Numbered from the stretch's first letter, positions 1 to 11,274 are shown. The stretch is DNA of 64,000 bases from Platerodrilus igneus (GCA_036346225.1 JARFIW010001344.1:806001-870000); one strand, 5' to 3'. A program made the numbers and translations. Notes: generated from the sequence alone by a model not told the origin.

Positions 1-1856
1 GTATACCCCAAAAAAGGCATTCGGGGCGGATGTGCTTAATACGGGTATAAATGACCTGTGTTTTTACTAGCAACTTGGATAAACCCAGGATGCTTCATTT
101 GATAGCATGTAAGATTATCAGATAAAACTTGATATTTGTAAAGTGTATTTTATTTATAAGTACACGGACCTAAATTCTACAATTTTCGATAATTAATCTT
201 GCTATTCTAAATTAAATGCCAGATGATGCTAAATTACATATCTTAAAATTTTATTTATGGTACAATGTTGGCATATAGATAAAATTGTAACCTTTCATAA
301 TTTATTAGAAATATGCAAAGTAATTGTTATTTAAATAACTTTAATTGTTTTTTGTGTTTTTTGTTATCAATTATCATTAGCTGCAGGTCTCGAATTTTAG
401 TCCACTCGCACGTAGTATTTTGGTGCTAGTGAGCAAATGTTCCAGAAAATAAGACAATTTTAGTCATAAGCAAGGGAATATTTTAATAAGTTAGGGATAC
501 ACAACAACTAACTCCTACAAAGTGCACGGATATTCATCAAAATTCTGCCGCCCAATCCGAGATTGCAAAGTGCATATGCTAAACAAGCTCATATTTCAAA
601 CGTAATTTGACTATTTTACAAAAATAACTTTCAGAAGAAATCGATAAAATTCAATTTGAATTTGCAATTTGTGAACTATCCATAAACGATTAAGGTTTAT
701 ATTTAGAACAAAACATTGATGACAATTTTGCAAATTAGTTCAATAGATTTTTTGGCGTATCTCAATTGTATTTAAAACTAAAAATAGGGTCAACTAAAAT
801 AATTTGGAAAGGACGGACGAACACAGCTGACAGTGCGCAATCTCATGCATTCATCAAACTGCCACAGGTATCACTCCCTAATTATACTGGCCGGTAGGAC
901 GAGTTTTTAAGCTATCGTGTTAAATTTTATGCTTTAATCTGTTCAATCACTACGATTCCTAAAATTCAAAAACTGAAATGATTAATGTCCTCTATTTTAG
1001 GTAATGTGTACAATGTTTTAAAATTTTTTGAAGTAACAGAATCTAACTACAAGGTTGCCCTAAAAAATGCTTCAAGAAGGATTTGAAAATAAACGTAAAA
1101 TTACCAAATTTCATTTAAAGGCATTGTTTAAATTTCTAAATACAACAAATGATTTACATCACGCATTAGGGAACTGCTAGAAGTGTTTACACAGTATCCT
1201 CGCGCGCCTCATCATTTCTTGAACGTCCTATCAATCAATGGGACGACACGATAATTTATAATGGCCTCAAAGCTCCTGTACGAAATTTGTTGCAAATGCG
1301 AAGAGAAATTATAATTTAAGGAGAACCTTTCTTTAAACGATTTAAAGTTTTCTTTATACCAAGTGCCAAGCACTTGAATTTAGCTTACCAAAAGAAACAA
1401 TGGTTTCTAACACGAGCGACTTCCGTAAATCAATTGTGTCTAGCGCGTTACATCAAAGTCCGATATTATGCGTGTACTGCAATGTCACATTTAATTATCA
1501 GTGTTAAGAATCTCTAAAGCTTGAGGTAACAGATAGCCTCAAAGTGATTAACGCCGCCAAAGGTGCCTGTTTAAATTACTTACAGATTGAGCATTTTTCT
1601 ACAGATTACCTGAGTCCAACAGTAAACATTATAGTAAAATACATTACTCAACGCTGCACTCAAACTCTTCGGATAATCTGTATGCAGGTGTTGCATGTTT
1701 AGTTTCAATTTTAAATAATCTACCCTCTGTAGTATTCATCTACCTCTAAGGTGGACACACAAGCTGCTTTAAGAAACCTTGAAATATGCATATTGCTTGA
1801 CAGTGGTTCTCAAATAAACATCATAGCAGAGGAAATAGTTTGTGCTGTAAGGTTAC
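1..1856. other. AT-rich non-coding stretch
   Basis: No open frame of useful length, RNA gene, terminal repeat or tandem array is visible on either strand. Base composition matches the other unique AT-rich stretches of the window. It may be old decayed repeat DNA or an intron, but nothing in the sequence decides this. Confidence 0.5.
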
Positions 1857-3235
1857 TTAAAACGAAAATCGTTTTGCCCATGCAGGTCCCAGAACATCTC
1901 TAGCTGCCATGTCTAGACTAGTTTTAATGTTATTCCTTTCTGTTACTACTTCTTTAGTATCAGATATTTTCCCGATATCTTTGAGCAATTCATTTGACCT
2001 TTTTTCGAATCTTTCTTGAATATCTTTGTTTTTTAGTTTCTCTAAGTCCAAGTGCCTTCTTCCGTTTCTTTTTTTTTATTTTTTTAAATTTAAATGCGGC
2101 CTTCATAATTACGATGTTGTGGTCAGTGTCTATATCTGCTTCTGGGTACCTTCTACAGTCTTTTACTTGATTCCTAAACCATTGTCTAACAAGAATGTAA
2201 TCTATTTGATATTTTCCTATATCTCCTGGCATCTTCCACGTATATCGTTTTCTAGCATGATGTTGAAACAATGTGTTTGTGATAATTAAAATGTTCTTGT
2301 CGTAAAATTCTACCAGCCTATTTCCTCTGTTGTTTCTCGTGCCTAAACCTAATAAAGCTACTACCGCTCCTTCCCCACCCTTACCTACCACTGTGTTAAA
2401 ATCCACCGTAATTAAATTTTCATGTCCTTTTACGTATCTTAATATGTCTTCGATATCTTTGTAGATGGCTTCTACCTCTTCGTCCATGTAGCTAGAGCTG
2501 GGCATGTATACTTGTATTATTACTGGGTTTACCGGTTTAGATTCTAATCTAACCATGAGTACTCTTTCGTTCTTTTGTAAGTAATTTTCTACATAGTATC
2601 CTATCTTTTTCGGCATAACTATCCCCACACCAAAATTTCTTTCCTCTGCTTCTGTATGAATTACCCTGAAGTCTCCACTCCAAAAATACCCCGCCTCTGA
2701 CCTCCGAACTTCGCTGATCCTTACTGTGTCTAGTGATAAACTTTTCATTTCGATTTTTAGGTTTTCTAGCTTACCTACTTGCTTCATACTTCTAATATTC
2801 CACGCTCCGACTCGCAAAATGTTCCCGATTCTTTTTCTTAACTTTCCGATCGTATCCTCCGAAGTAGTCCGCTCCCGGAGATCCAAATGGGGGACTATTT
2901 TAACTCTGGAATCTTTTACCCCCAGAGAATGCCCTCATTTTATTATAATGTAGGTACGCTGTGTACTTGGGAGGTAATGTGGTGGTTTCCCGTTGCCTTC
3001 CACATCGCGGTAGCGTGTCATAGACTGCCACACCGACCCCTATAGTTTCTGCCAAACTAAGTACCAAAAAAGCCGCTGCCCCTTTCGGGGTCCTGTCTTA
3101 GTCTGGTTCTTCACTAACGACCCTACTACTTTGGTTGGACCTGTAGTTTGGCTCTTTAGCTCATTAGAACACGCAAGTCACTTCACCTGTTCCAGTAATC
3201 TAGAACTTCGCCAAGGTGCAGGTCCATTCGAAATG
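1857..3235 (-). mobile_element. 5' part of a non-LTR retrotransposon (CFDP2-like/RTE-type LINE)
   Basis: The endonuclease frame at 1990-2886 and the overlapping short frame at 1857-2051 are both minus strand. They belong to one LINE whose 5' leader lies to the right, up to about 3235. The segment at 2870-2900 matches, in reverse complement, the leader of the second LINE copy at 23056-23100 (a GGATCTCCG core in both), so the two are one family. The leader near 2970-3010 contains the GGTGGTTTCCCGTTGCCTTC motif that I associate with leaders of animal LINEs and SINEs. The reverse transcriptase is missing; the copy stops near 1860, so it is 3'-truncated rather than the usual 5'-truncated form. Confidence 0.75.
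1990..2886 (-). pseudogene. APE-type endonuclease domain of a LINE (craniofacial development protein 2-like)
   Basis: This is a 298-residue open frame with the exonuclease-endonuclease-phosphatase fold of LINE endonucleases, which nick target DNA for target-primed reverse transcription. Visible motifs in order are AWNIRSM (catalytic Asn, about residue 28), ISEVRRSE (catalytic Glu, about 58), VDFNTVVG (Asp/Asn, about 161), YQIDYILVRQ (about 226) and DTDHNIVIMK (Asp/His pair, about 253). All expected catalytic positions look preserved, although GDLN has become VDFN. After about residue 270 the frame runs into a lysine-rich tail. The true continuation is in another frame (1857-2051, the NKDIQERFEKR linker), so there is a frameshift near 2050. 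Identification is confident; function is unlikely because the reverse transcriptase is absent. Confidence 0.8.
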
Positions 3236-3339
3236 GTTGATTCTAAATACAAATTATAAATTGCAAAACACCTTACATTCAAGGTAGTTCATTTTTATAG
3301 CATAATTTTGGTACATTTTACTATTGCAAATAATTTATA

Positions 3340-3405
3340 CCACTGGTTGCAGACCAACGTATACATCAAAACCAACTTCCACGTTATGGTGGTGAAAATT
3401 TGAAG
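3340..3405 (-). pseudogene. Relic of a gene family carried by the 12-kb palindrome
   Basis: Read on the minus strand, this 65-base stretch gives HHHNVEVGFDVYVGLQP. Both arms of the 32-44 kb palindrome encode a near match, HHHILEVGFDLYGGLQP. The nucleotide match is clear (TCAAAACCAACTT and TATGGTGGTGA are shared with 34895-34930) but interrupted. It is a separate, older copy of the same gene, and I cannot find its flanking parts here. Confidence 0.6.
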
Positions 3406-3768
3406 TAACATTGTAACATTTCATATATAGGCAATAATTGTTTTATGAATATATAGGCAATTATTAAACTGCTATATGTTCGAAGGATTACCGTGATTTA
3501 GGCGCGAAAATGTAGTCGACCCGTTTATCGATCCGTGCCGTCCTGCGCGCGAGCTTTGAGGCATCTGCTTGACGTACTTGATCGACCATTATTGTAGCAG
3601 ATGTAGTCCGCATAACATATATTAAACGTGGTAGGACGTTCCCTACCAAGATGAAGAATCCAAAGTTGGATTCGTGGCAGAGACATGTCGCCTGGTGTAT
3701 GAAAAACAAATAAGTTGGGAGAATTGAAGACAATCCGCAGCAAGAACAAGGTCTAAATAAACACAAGC

Positions 3769-3850
3769 AGTTTCACATATAGTTCTACATATAGTTCCAC
3801 ATATAGTTTCACATATAATTTCACCTATATATTTCACCTACAAGTTTCAT
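3769..3850. repeat. Short tandem repeat, unit about 13 bp (TTTCACATATAGT type)
   Basis: Six diverged units read as variants of TTYCACATATAGT, for example TTTCACATATAGT, TCTACATATAGT, TCCACATATAGT, TTTCACATATAAT and TTTCACCTATAT. It is a minisatellite with no coding sense. Confidence 0.75.
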
Positions 3851-4959
3851 CTTTAATTCGTATGGAAGTAAATAAACTTTCGGCAAGATGATGCATTCAT
3901 TTGTAAGGTGGTTGAGCTGCACGTGTCTGTAATCTGCAGGTGTCCTAAGTGTTGAATTCGTTCTTTTGGTGAGTACATTGTAATTTGTTGTATTAAACAC
4001 TGACCCGAACAAGAATTAAGCTTACTTGGAAGATATATAATTCTCTAAATGATTTTTTTTAAAGAAAATTCAATAAATTTATAATGTTTAAATGTATAAA
4101 AGTTTCCTATTAAACGATTTTTAAATTGTAGCATAGTTTCATACACTAACGTGTAAAAGCTTTTCTATTAGTATAAATTATGTGCCACAGAAAATAAGTA
4201 AAACAATTGGCTTAACGATTTCAGAATAGTTTTAGTGTTTTGAATACAGAATTAGAAGTTTTTGGTAAAAATAAAATCACTTTATTTAAAACATGTTAGG
4301 TAATTTGGCTAAATTCTTTTGTATTATTTGTTAAATTCATATAGTAAAATGTTGGTTTAACATCTGTCAGGTAAACACCTGTACTTGCATGTTTACTTAA
4401 ACAAGTACATGTATGTAGCACAAATGAGTTGTATGATAAGCTAATCTTTGACTTATACTTGTGAGCCGAGAACAAAGATCTTTGCTGGAAGCATTTGTGT
4501 AATGTTATGAAATATTAATTTTATAATGGGCTTCACCCACTAGTAACTGCTACTTTTCATAATTCAACATCAATATGAACTTTTTTCTTAATGTCTGATA
4601 ATTTTGATTGTCTTTAATTTATTTGACTAATTTATTTGATTAATTTTTTTGTATATACAAAAGCTTGAAATAACGTTATTACATATCTGCAATCTAAGGT
4701 AATAGTTTTATTTCTGAAAATTCTAGCTACAAGGTTTAAGTGTATAAGAAACACTGTTAAGTTGTTGAGTATCTATCTTCAGGTATAAGTTGATCACTTA
4801 AGGTTTATCTACGTCTTTCCTTAAGAAGACTAATTTTGGTGTTTATGTGTGTGACGTGGTGGCGCCCTAAAATTGTATAAGGACAAGTTAATTAATAAAA
4901 GACCCCCATCTCACGTCTCCGTAGGAATAGACCCCGAGACTAGTCCGCGAGCTTGTAAA

Positions 4960-4983
4960 ATTCTTTTTGGTAACACTGTTTGG
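4960..4983 (+). repeat. 24-bp direct repeat, left copy; primer-binding-site-like
   Basis: Identical to 11059-11082. It contains TTTTTGGTAACACTGTTTGG, which begins with the TGG expected opposite a tRNA 3'-CCA. It sits just before the gag frame, where a Ty3/gypsy primer-binding site would lie. Weak similarity continues past both copies (TTCACATTTACTGAAAC versus TTCACCTTAACTGAAGC), so the right copy probably derives from a second element's internal start. Confidence 0.5.
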
Positions 4984-5176
4984 ATAATTAAACTTGTCTT
5001 TGTTAGTTCACATTTACTGAAACAATTTTGGTTAAGCCTGAAGTATTAAATTTTTTATTATAGTAGTAAAATTTTGAGCTAGTATATTTTGTCGATGTTG
5101 ATGAATTTGTTAGTAGTCGGGACTGAACGTTAATTGTAGTAAGGATTAATCAGACTTTTTTGTACTGAATCTAAAA

Positions 5177-6545
5177 ATGGCAGACGCTTATCAGATTGTA
5201 TATTTATACAAAGAGGAACTAGAATATGAATTAAATATTCGTGGTATAAGAAGTACTAGGTCTGTTTCTGAGAAGAGAAAAATTCTAGGTCGTTTGTTGG
5301 CAAAAGAAGTTGGAAAAACAGGTTGTTTAATTGATCTCTCAGAATATACAGTAGAATTTTCTGTGGAATGTGCTGAAGTTAATGCCACTATTGACTCGAT
5401 AAGAAATATTTTGCCTGAATTTGAAGAAAATACTTCGGATTCTGTTTTTAAGAGGGTTCAATCTAGGTTGACTCATTTGTCTGGTCGCGTTAAGAGAATG
5501 CAAATTCCATTAGAAAACTCTGAAGAGGCTATCACATTTAAAAATGAAACAATAGCTACTGTCATTATTTTAGAAGTTGAGTTATATAATAAAGTGGAGA
5601 AAATTTTAGAATCCTCTTCCCATAATGATACAATTAATGCATCTTACTCAACAGTCAGTGTGCCTATGCACATAGTAACGTATCTTTCGCCGCCAATACC
5701 TTTTAGTTCTTGGTCCGTAAAATTTAGTGGAGACCCTAAGGAGCTGTATATATTTTTAGATAGAGTAAATGAATTAGTTCAGTCTCGTAAGGTGTCGGAA
5801 GTAGATTTATTTAATAGTTCAGTTGAGTTTTTTGAGGAAGAAGGACTTCTTTGGTATAGAAGTGTGAGGAATTCATTGACTGATTGAAGTTCTCTAGTGT
5901 CACGGTTAAAGGAAGATTTTTTACCTGCTGATTTTGAGGATGAAATATGGGAAGATATAAAATCAAGTAGACAGCAGAAGGATCAGCCGGTGATATTATT
6001 TATTGCTCATATGGAGAGTTTGTTTTGTAGATTACCACAAGCCCCAGCAGAAACTACAAAGATTAGGATTATAAGAAAAAATTTATTACCAGATTTAATT
6101 TCACAACTAGCATTGTCTGAAATAGATAGCATATCTACTTTGAGAAAATTGTGTAAGAAACTTGAGGAGGCCTCCTGTTAAAACAGAAATCACTTTCAGC
6201 AATGTCAAATAATTCTAATAAAAATATTTTGAGTAAAAGTAATTTTAATTCCAAGCCACGATATGTTTATAAACGTACAGTATTGAGTCGTAATTTTTCG
6301 GCATCTACAAGCCAAGAGTATAAAAATAAGGCGTCCCCCCCTAGTCCAAGTTTTAGACAAAAATATTTCTAGTCCTGTATCGGTTAATCCTCAAAATTCA
6401 TTGAATAAAAAAGTCCTATCTGTTGGAACTGTTCCCGTCCTGGTCATACGTTTGTAAGTTCCAGAGGTATTAAGAGAATCTTTTGTTATCGTTGTGGTGA
6501 TAAAGGTGTCACATTAGATTCCTGTCCATCCTGCTCAAAAAACGA
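5177..6545 (+). pseudogene. gag: Ty3/gypsy gag (capsid and CCHC nucleocapsid)
   Basis: The frame opens with ATG at 5177 and runs 236 codons to a TGA at 5885, then continues in the same frame to 6181. The capsid part contains WSVKFSGDPKEL and GLLWYRSVRNSL, typical of arthropod gypsy gag, followed by LKEDFLPADFEDEIWED and FIAHMESLFCRLP. After a frameshift near 6180 the nucleocapsid follows. Two zinc knuckles are legible at about 6421-6540, CWNCSRPGHTFVSS and FCYRCGDKG. The first has Ser where its last Cys should be. Gag would package the RNA in cytoplasmic particles. The internal TGA lies where related gags commonly have Trp. Confidence 0.75.
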
Positions 6546-6557
6546 GTAAGGAAGCAG

Positions 6558-7070
6558 ATGTTGCGTGGCCGACATCCTGCCTTATTTCAAAAGGCTACAG
6601 TTATGTTGTGTAACCAGAAAGAATATTTTTGTAAGGAAGAATGGTTTGATTGGCTTAAAGTAGTTAAACAATTATGTTGTACGTCCAATGCTCCAAAAAC
6701 TGATTCTTTGTTTGTGGAGAAGCCCTCTGATAGTCGTCCATATATCATGGTTAAGTTATTTGATAGAGACATCACTGGTCTGTTGGATTCTAGATGCACT
6801 ACATCGATAGTTGGATCCCTTGCCATCTCTTTAATAGAAGAGCTCAAGGTAAAGATATTTCGGTCCGATAGAAAAGGAGTATCTACTGCGGATGGAGCTT
6901 TAAAGCCTGTGGTAGGAGTAGTTGATTTGCCAATCTGTATAGGAACCCAGTGCCGTGTCCTTAATGCTTTAGTAGTCCCTTCTTTGCCTCATGCATTTAT
7001 TTTGGGAAGCGATTTTGCGAAATTATTTGGACTTATAGCTGATTTTAAGAATAATTCTTGGTATGTATAG
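6558..7070 (+). pseudogene. pol: Ty3/gypsy aspartic protease region of pol
   Basis: This 170-codon stretch is the N-terminal part of the pol frame. The retropepsin active site appears as GLLDSRCTTSIVG around residues 74-86. The canonical Asp-Ser/Thr-Gly triad reads Asp77-Ser78-Arg79, so the essential Gly is lost through AGA in place of a glycine codon. Downstream VPSLPHAFILGSDF is the hydrophobic C-terminal strand usual for this family. The stretch ends at TAG 7068-7070 and the same frame continues at 7071 into the reverse transcriptase, so this stop is probably a mutation and not a true terminus. Confidence 0.75.
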
Positions 7071-8621
7071 GGAGAAATAGGAAATCAATTGTCGTATATA
7101 GGACAATCTTCAGTGCCGTTAAAATGTAAAGATTATTTGCTTGACTTAGATAACCTTTCCGATGCTCAGAAAGTAGAAGCCCAGCGTGTTGTAAGTTCCT
7201 TTAAGGAAATCAGTAGTGTAGATAGATTGGGTAGAACGGATAAAATAGTTATGGTTATTGATACAGGAGATGCAAAACCAGTTAGAAGGAAGCCTTATGT
7301 CATGTCGCCTTACATGAGTAAAATTTTAAATGATGAGTTAGACGAGATGTTACGTTTGGGAGTAGTTGAGCCGTGTCAGAGCCTCTGGAATTCTCCAGTG
7401 TTCTTAGTAAAGAAATCTTCTGGCGAGTATAAACTTTGTTTTGATAGGAGAATGTTGAATGATATTACGAAACATGATAGTTATCCGATGGCAAACATCG
7501 ATAGAATACTTAATTCGTTACGTAATGCAAATTTTATATCTAGCGTGGACCTGAGGAAGAGTTTTTGGCAAATCCCTCTTTCCAAGAGCGCTCATGAAAA
7601 AACTGGTTTTAGCGTCATCTCTAGAGGTCAATATAAATTTGTTACTGTACCGTTTGGGCTGATAAATAGCGCGCAAACGCAACAACGTCTGGTTGACGCA
7701 ATATTTGGTCCTCAATTTGAGCCTAATGTATTTTGCTACCTGGATGATATCATCCTTTGTTTGTCGTCTTTTGAAGAACATGTTGAGTTATTGAATGAAG
7801 TAAAAGAAAGTCTTTACAATGCTAATCTCACCATAAATTTAGAGAAATGAGAATTTTTTAAGAAATCTTTGAAATTTTTAGGTTACATAGTAGGTTCGAA
7901 TTCTCTTAGGACAGATCCAGAAAAGGTATCGGCCATGGTTAATTTTCTTCGTCCAAAAACAACGACTGAGATAAAACGTTTCATCGGCATGTGCTGCTGG
8001 TATCGTGGATTCATAAAAAAATTTTCTGCTTTAGTTTCGCCTATAAATGATTTAATTAAGAAGAAAAAAAAGGGTCAAATTATTAACTGGAGCCCAGAAG
8101 CAGAATCATCATTTGTTCAAATTAAGCAAGCTTTAATTTCTGCTCCTTTATTATCGCAGCCTGATTATTCTGTTCCGTTTATAGTAGAGTGTGACGCTAG
8201 TCATACTGGTTTAGGTGCTGTTCTTATTCAGAAAATTGGTGATAAAGAGCGTGTAATCTTATACGCAAGTAAATCTCTTAGCCGTACTGAACGTAACTAC
8301 TCAGTTACCGAGAAAGAGTGTCTCGCAGTGATTTTTGCCATAGAAAAATTTTGTCTGTGGGTAGAAGGTACCCGGTTCACTGTCGTCACCGACCACTTTT
8401 CGCTATTATAGTTGAATAACATCCAAAACCCAACTGGAAAATTAGCTTGGTGGGCTGTTCGTTTGAGGCAACACACTTTTGATTTAGTACATAGAAAGGG
8501 GAAGTTCAATGTTGTTCCAGATTGTTTGAGTAGAGCACTTCCTGTAGGAAAAGATACTCTTAATTTAGTTCAAGTTAGTTTAGATAATTTAGATAGATCC
8601 ATGGTATCTCTCATTGCGTGA
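7071..8621 (+). pseudogene. pol: Ty3/gypsy reverse transcriptase and RNase H
   Basis: One frame with internal stops at 7848-7850 (TGA) and 8409-8411 (TAG), ending at TGA 8619-8621. The RT shows SLWNSPVFLVKK, the LCFDRRMLND and DSYPMANIDRIL region, SSVDLRKSFWQIPL (first catalytic Asp), TVPFGLINSAQTQQRL and the YLDD box at about 7737-7748. The connection region includes KRFIGMCCWYRGFIKKFS. RNase H follows with VECDASHTGLGAVL, YASKSLSRTERNYSVTEKE and TDHFSLL. Key residues are present, so the domains decayed mainly by stop codons. Each stop falls where a Trp is plausible by family comparison, for example the position before LNNIQNPTGKLAWW. Confidence 0.85.
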
Positions 8622-8630
8622 AATATTTGA

Positions 8631-9848
8631 TTGAAGCCTGAAAACTATCCACAGTGGAAAGTCGAAAATGATTTTGTATTTAAATTTTTACCTTCTAATT
8701 TACCTCTTTCGTCTAATATTGTGGAATGGAAGCATCTCGTCCCTAGGTCACAGCGGGAAGAAGTGATTCGTTCATGTCATGATCCGGCTATAGCAGGCCA
8801 TTTTGGTTTATCAAAGACTATGGCACGAATACAAGAACATTACTACTGGCCTAAAATGAACATAGATGTGTTGAGATTCTGTCGCAAGTGTCTAACGTGT
8901 GGTGCGCAAAAATCTTCTAATTTGGGTCCTATGGGTATGATGTGAAAGGAGAAACCAGTGAGGTTCCCTTTTCAGACTATTGCTCTGAATCTTATGGGTT
9001 TATTCCCTCGTTCCAAGGCAGGACATAAATGGTTGCTTGTTGTAGGAGATTGGTTTTCAAAATTCACCATATTGCAACCCTTAAGAAATGTCAAAGCGCA
9101 ACTCATTGTACGTTTCTTAAAAGAAAAAGTTTTTCTTACTTATGGAGTCCCACAATTTATAATTTGTGACAATGGTCCTAAGTTGTCTGGGAAAAATTTC
9201 AAATCTCTGTGTGACAAATATGATGTTCAAAAGATTTGGTATACTGCTGTGTATTCCCCCCAGTGTAATTTCGTGGAAAGGTTCAATAGAACTGTTGGTA
9301 CCGCCATCCGTTCATATGTTGACGAGCATGACTCGTAGGATCTTGAGCTGCCACAGATCCAATATGCAATAAACTCCGCTAAGCATGAGTCTACGACGTT
9401 TTCCCCAAATTTTTTAGTTTTCGGAAGGCATGTTCCAGTCAGTGGTAAATTTTTTGGTGATGATGTTACTCCTGAGGGAGATATTGAAGTCGTTCCTGAT
9501 TGTCGTCCTTCGTATGTTTCAGATCGTTTAGGTCTACTTAAAATATTTAAAGATGTTTGTGCAAAATTACGTTTAGCTTATGAACGTTTCAGTAAACAAT
9601 ATAATTTGAGAAGACGAGACATATCTTTTAAAGTTGGTGATAAAGTGTGGAGAGTGAACAAGGTGCTCTCTAGCGCAAGTGATAAGTTTACAGCTAAACT
9701 TGCACCAAAGTGTGTGTTGAGCGTTGTCAAGAAGAAGTGCTCGGGTGTGGTGTATGATTTGAATAATGTAGATGGATCAAAAGCCGGTAGATGGCATATT
9801 AAAGATTTGAAGCCTTTTTCTACTTTAGATCTAAATGACACGTTCTGA
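8631..9848 (+). pseudogene. pol: Ty3/gypsy integrase
   Basis: Continues the pol frame after two TGA codons (8619, 8628). The HHCC zinc domain is clear at 8770-8920: SCHDPAIAGHFGLSKT, then CRKCLTCG. TGA at 8943 and TAG at 9336 interrupt the frame. The DDE core shows TIALNLMG, where the first catalytic Asp is replaced by Asn (AAT), then IICDNGPKLSGKNF with the second Asp, and NFVERFNRTVG with the catalytic Glu. From 9339 the frame is open to 9848 and ends with a C-terminal region, FKVGDKVWRVNK, typical of the family. The loss of one catalytic Asp makes it inactive even if stops were suppressed. Confidence 0.85.
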
Positions 9849-11058
9849 AGGTTAAGCAATGCTTTTGATATCTTGATTTGAAATAAGAAACATTATTGTC
9901 TACTTATTGTTTGTTCTGGTTAAGAATTTTTTGGTCTTAGAGAATATTTTTGATGCTAACTAGTATGTTTTCACTTTATTAATTTCTTCTTTAGATGTGA
10001 TCTTACCGTGAAGATAGTGGAGATGTTAAGTTAAGTAGGGATATCTTCGTGGTGAAAAAGTGCATTTGAGTGCACGCGTTTTTTTTTTGAGCTTGCGTTT
10101 TATAGATCTTGATTATTTTGGGTTAGTATGTCTTCTTTAAATAAGCTGCTTTAGGATAATTTACTTGTCTAAATATTATTTTTGTTTTGTTCATGGTTAT
10201 TTGATATGGAATGTACAGTATAGTTGAGGAATTCCTATTTGTGGGCATACTTTTATATTTTTTTTTGGTTTGGATGAAATTCCTTTTTGGCTGTTTGCTA
10301 GTATGTAGTATTGGAATAGGGTGATTGTAGACCAACATGTTTGGTTTATTTGAACTTAGTTCATTTTGGGTTTTGCTATATCCTGTTCGGATATGAAGAC
10401 TATATCATAATATGTTGAAGAAATAGTTTACAGTGGTGTTTGGCTTGAACGTCTGCCAAGTTGAAATTTTGGGAAGCTGGATGCTTCAGTATATGGTTGA
10501 TGTTCTGTGGTAATGTCTAGGAGAGACTACATGATCACAGAGTTGAGTGATATAAATTTGATCAGGCTCTGTTATGATTGGTGATTTTGACCTCGATGTT
10601 TTATTATTCTTCAGCACTTTAAAGTTCCTTTGTTTAGTGGAGCTGACGAATGTAGCTGTAATTATGTAAATAAATTTAGGTGTAAAGTCAATATTAGTAG
10701 GATTAAAAATCTTGTAAATTTTTTTGAAATTAGTATTAACATTTATCGGTATAAGTTTGGAGCATTTTTGTTAAATTTTTTTTGTAATTGTACAAGCATC
10801 CTTGACTTGCGTTTTATGTCATTCTATTCTTTTTAACTTTTGAGTGTTGGACTTACCTATTTGGCAATTCCCGATTGTGTATTCCCAATTATGACTCCTT
10901 ACGGACGTGTGGTACGCACAGTTACCGTAGCACGCAATTGATTAATTTTGGTGTGTATTAATTATTGTCCAATACATCCCCAATTTAATCCCGTACATGG
11001 TTAATTTTTTTTTAAGTCGAGTCGTATTTTATGTTAGGCTCTGTTCTTTGTTTACTTG
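9849..11058 (+). other. 3' non-coding part of the gypsy element and probable LTR
   Basis: About 1.2 kb of T-rich sequence with no credible frame follows the integrase. Its position suggests 3' untranslated DNA plus a 3' LTR. I could not align it with the DNA left of gag, so the LTR boundary stays unresolved. Confidence 0.4.
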
Positions 11059-11082
11059 ATTCTTTTTGGTAACACTGTTTGG
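11059..11082 (+). repeat. 24-bp direct repeat, right copy
   Basis: Identical to 4960-4983. It marks the right limit of recognisable gypsy-related sequence; virus-like coding relics begin about 30 bases further on. Confidence 0.6.
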
Positions 11083-11104
11083 CTCTATTTCACCTTAACT
11101 GAAG

Positions 11105-11235
11105 CCACCCTCTGCATTATTAACCAAAAAGTAAAAATCTTATAACAACATCACTTAGCGCATAGGTGGTTTTACCTACTAGCTTGTTGATATTTTTAAG
11201 CGGAATAACGCAACCATAACCAACATCTTTAAATA
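11105..11235 (-). pseudogene. Relic related to the N-terminus of a palindrome gene
   Basis: On the minus strand the stretch reads IPLKNINKLVGKTTYALSD. The palindrome gene beginning at 35036 reads VPQLNINQLVGKSTYRL in its first 30 codons. The nucleotide match covers ACTAGYTKGTTGATATTTNA and the flanking bases. No further part of that gene lies alongside. The relic sits between the gypsy 3' end and the virus-like capsid relic. Confidence 0.45.
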
Positions 11236-11274
11236 TTTCCAGCTGATGTGTACGATGGACTTGGTTTCTGATTT

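Larger units (their letters stand above)
3236..4844. other. Intergenic DNA with small repeats
   Basis: There is no intact gene. The stretch includes a short relic of a palindrome-type gene (3340-3405), a locally GC-richer segment at 3490-3760 with overlapping open frames on the minus strand that I do not recognise, and a short tandem repeat at 3769-3850. From 3860 to 4844 I see only AT-rich sequence. Confidence 0.5.
4845..11082 (+). mobile_element. Degenerate Ty3/gypsy LTR retrotransposon
   Basis: Gag, two CCHC knuckles, aspartic protease, reverse transcriptase, RNase H, HHCC zinc domain and integrase core follow one another on the plus strand in the Ty3/gypsy order. The left side has LTR-like features: TGTGTGACGTGGTGGCGCC at 4847, AATAAA near 4895, and a primer-binding-like TGGTAACACTGTTTGG at 4968. 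The same 24-base block (4960-4983) recurs at 11059-11082. I could not align two LTRs with confidence, so both ends are approximate. All reading frames are interrupted and the element is dead. Confidence 0.8.

Noticed and set aside
2026..2289. Plus-strand open frame opposite the LINE endonuclease
   Set aside because: It is antisense to a clearly conserved endonuclease frame and has no features of its own.
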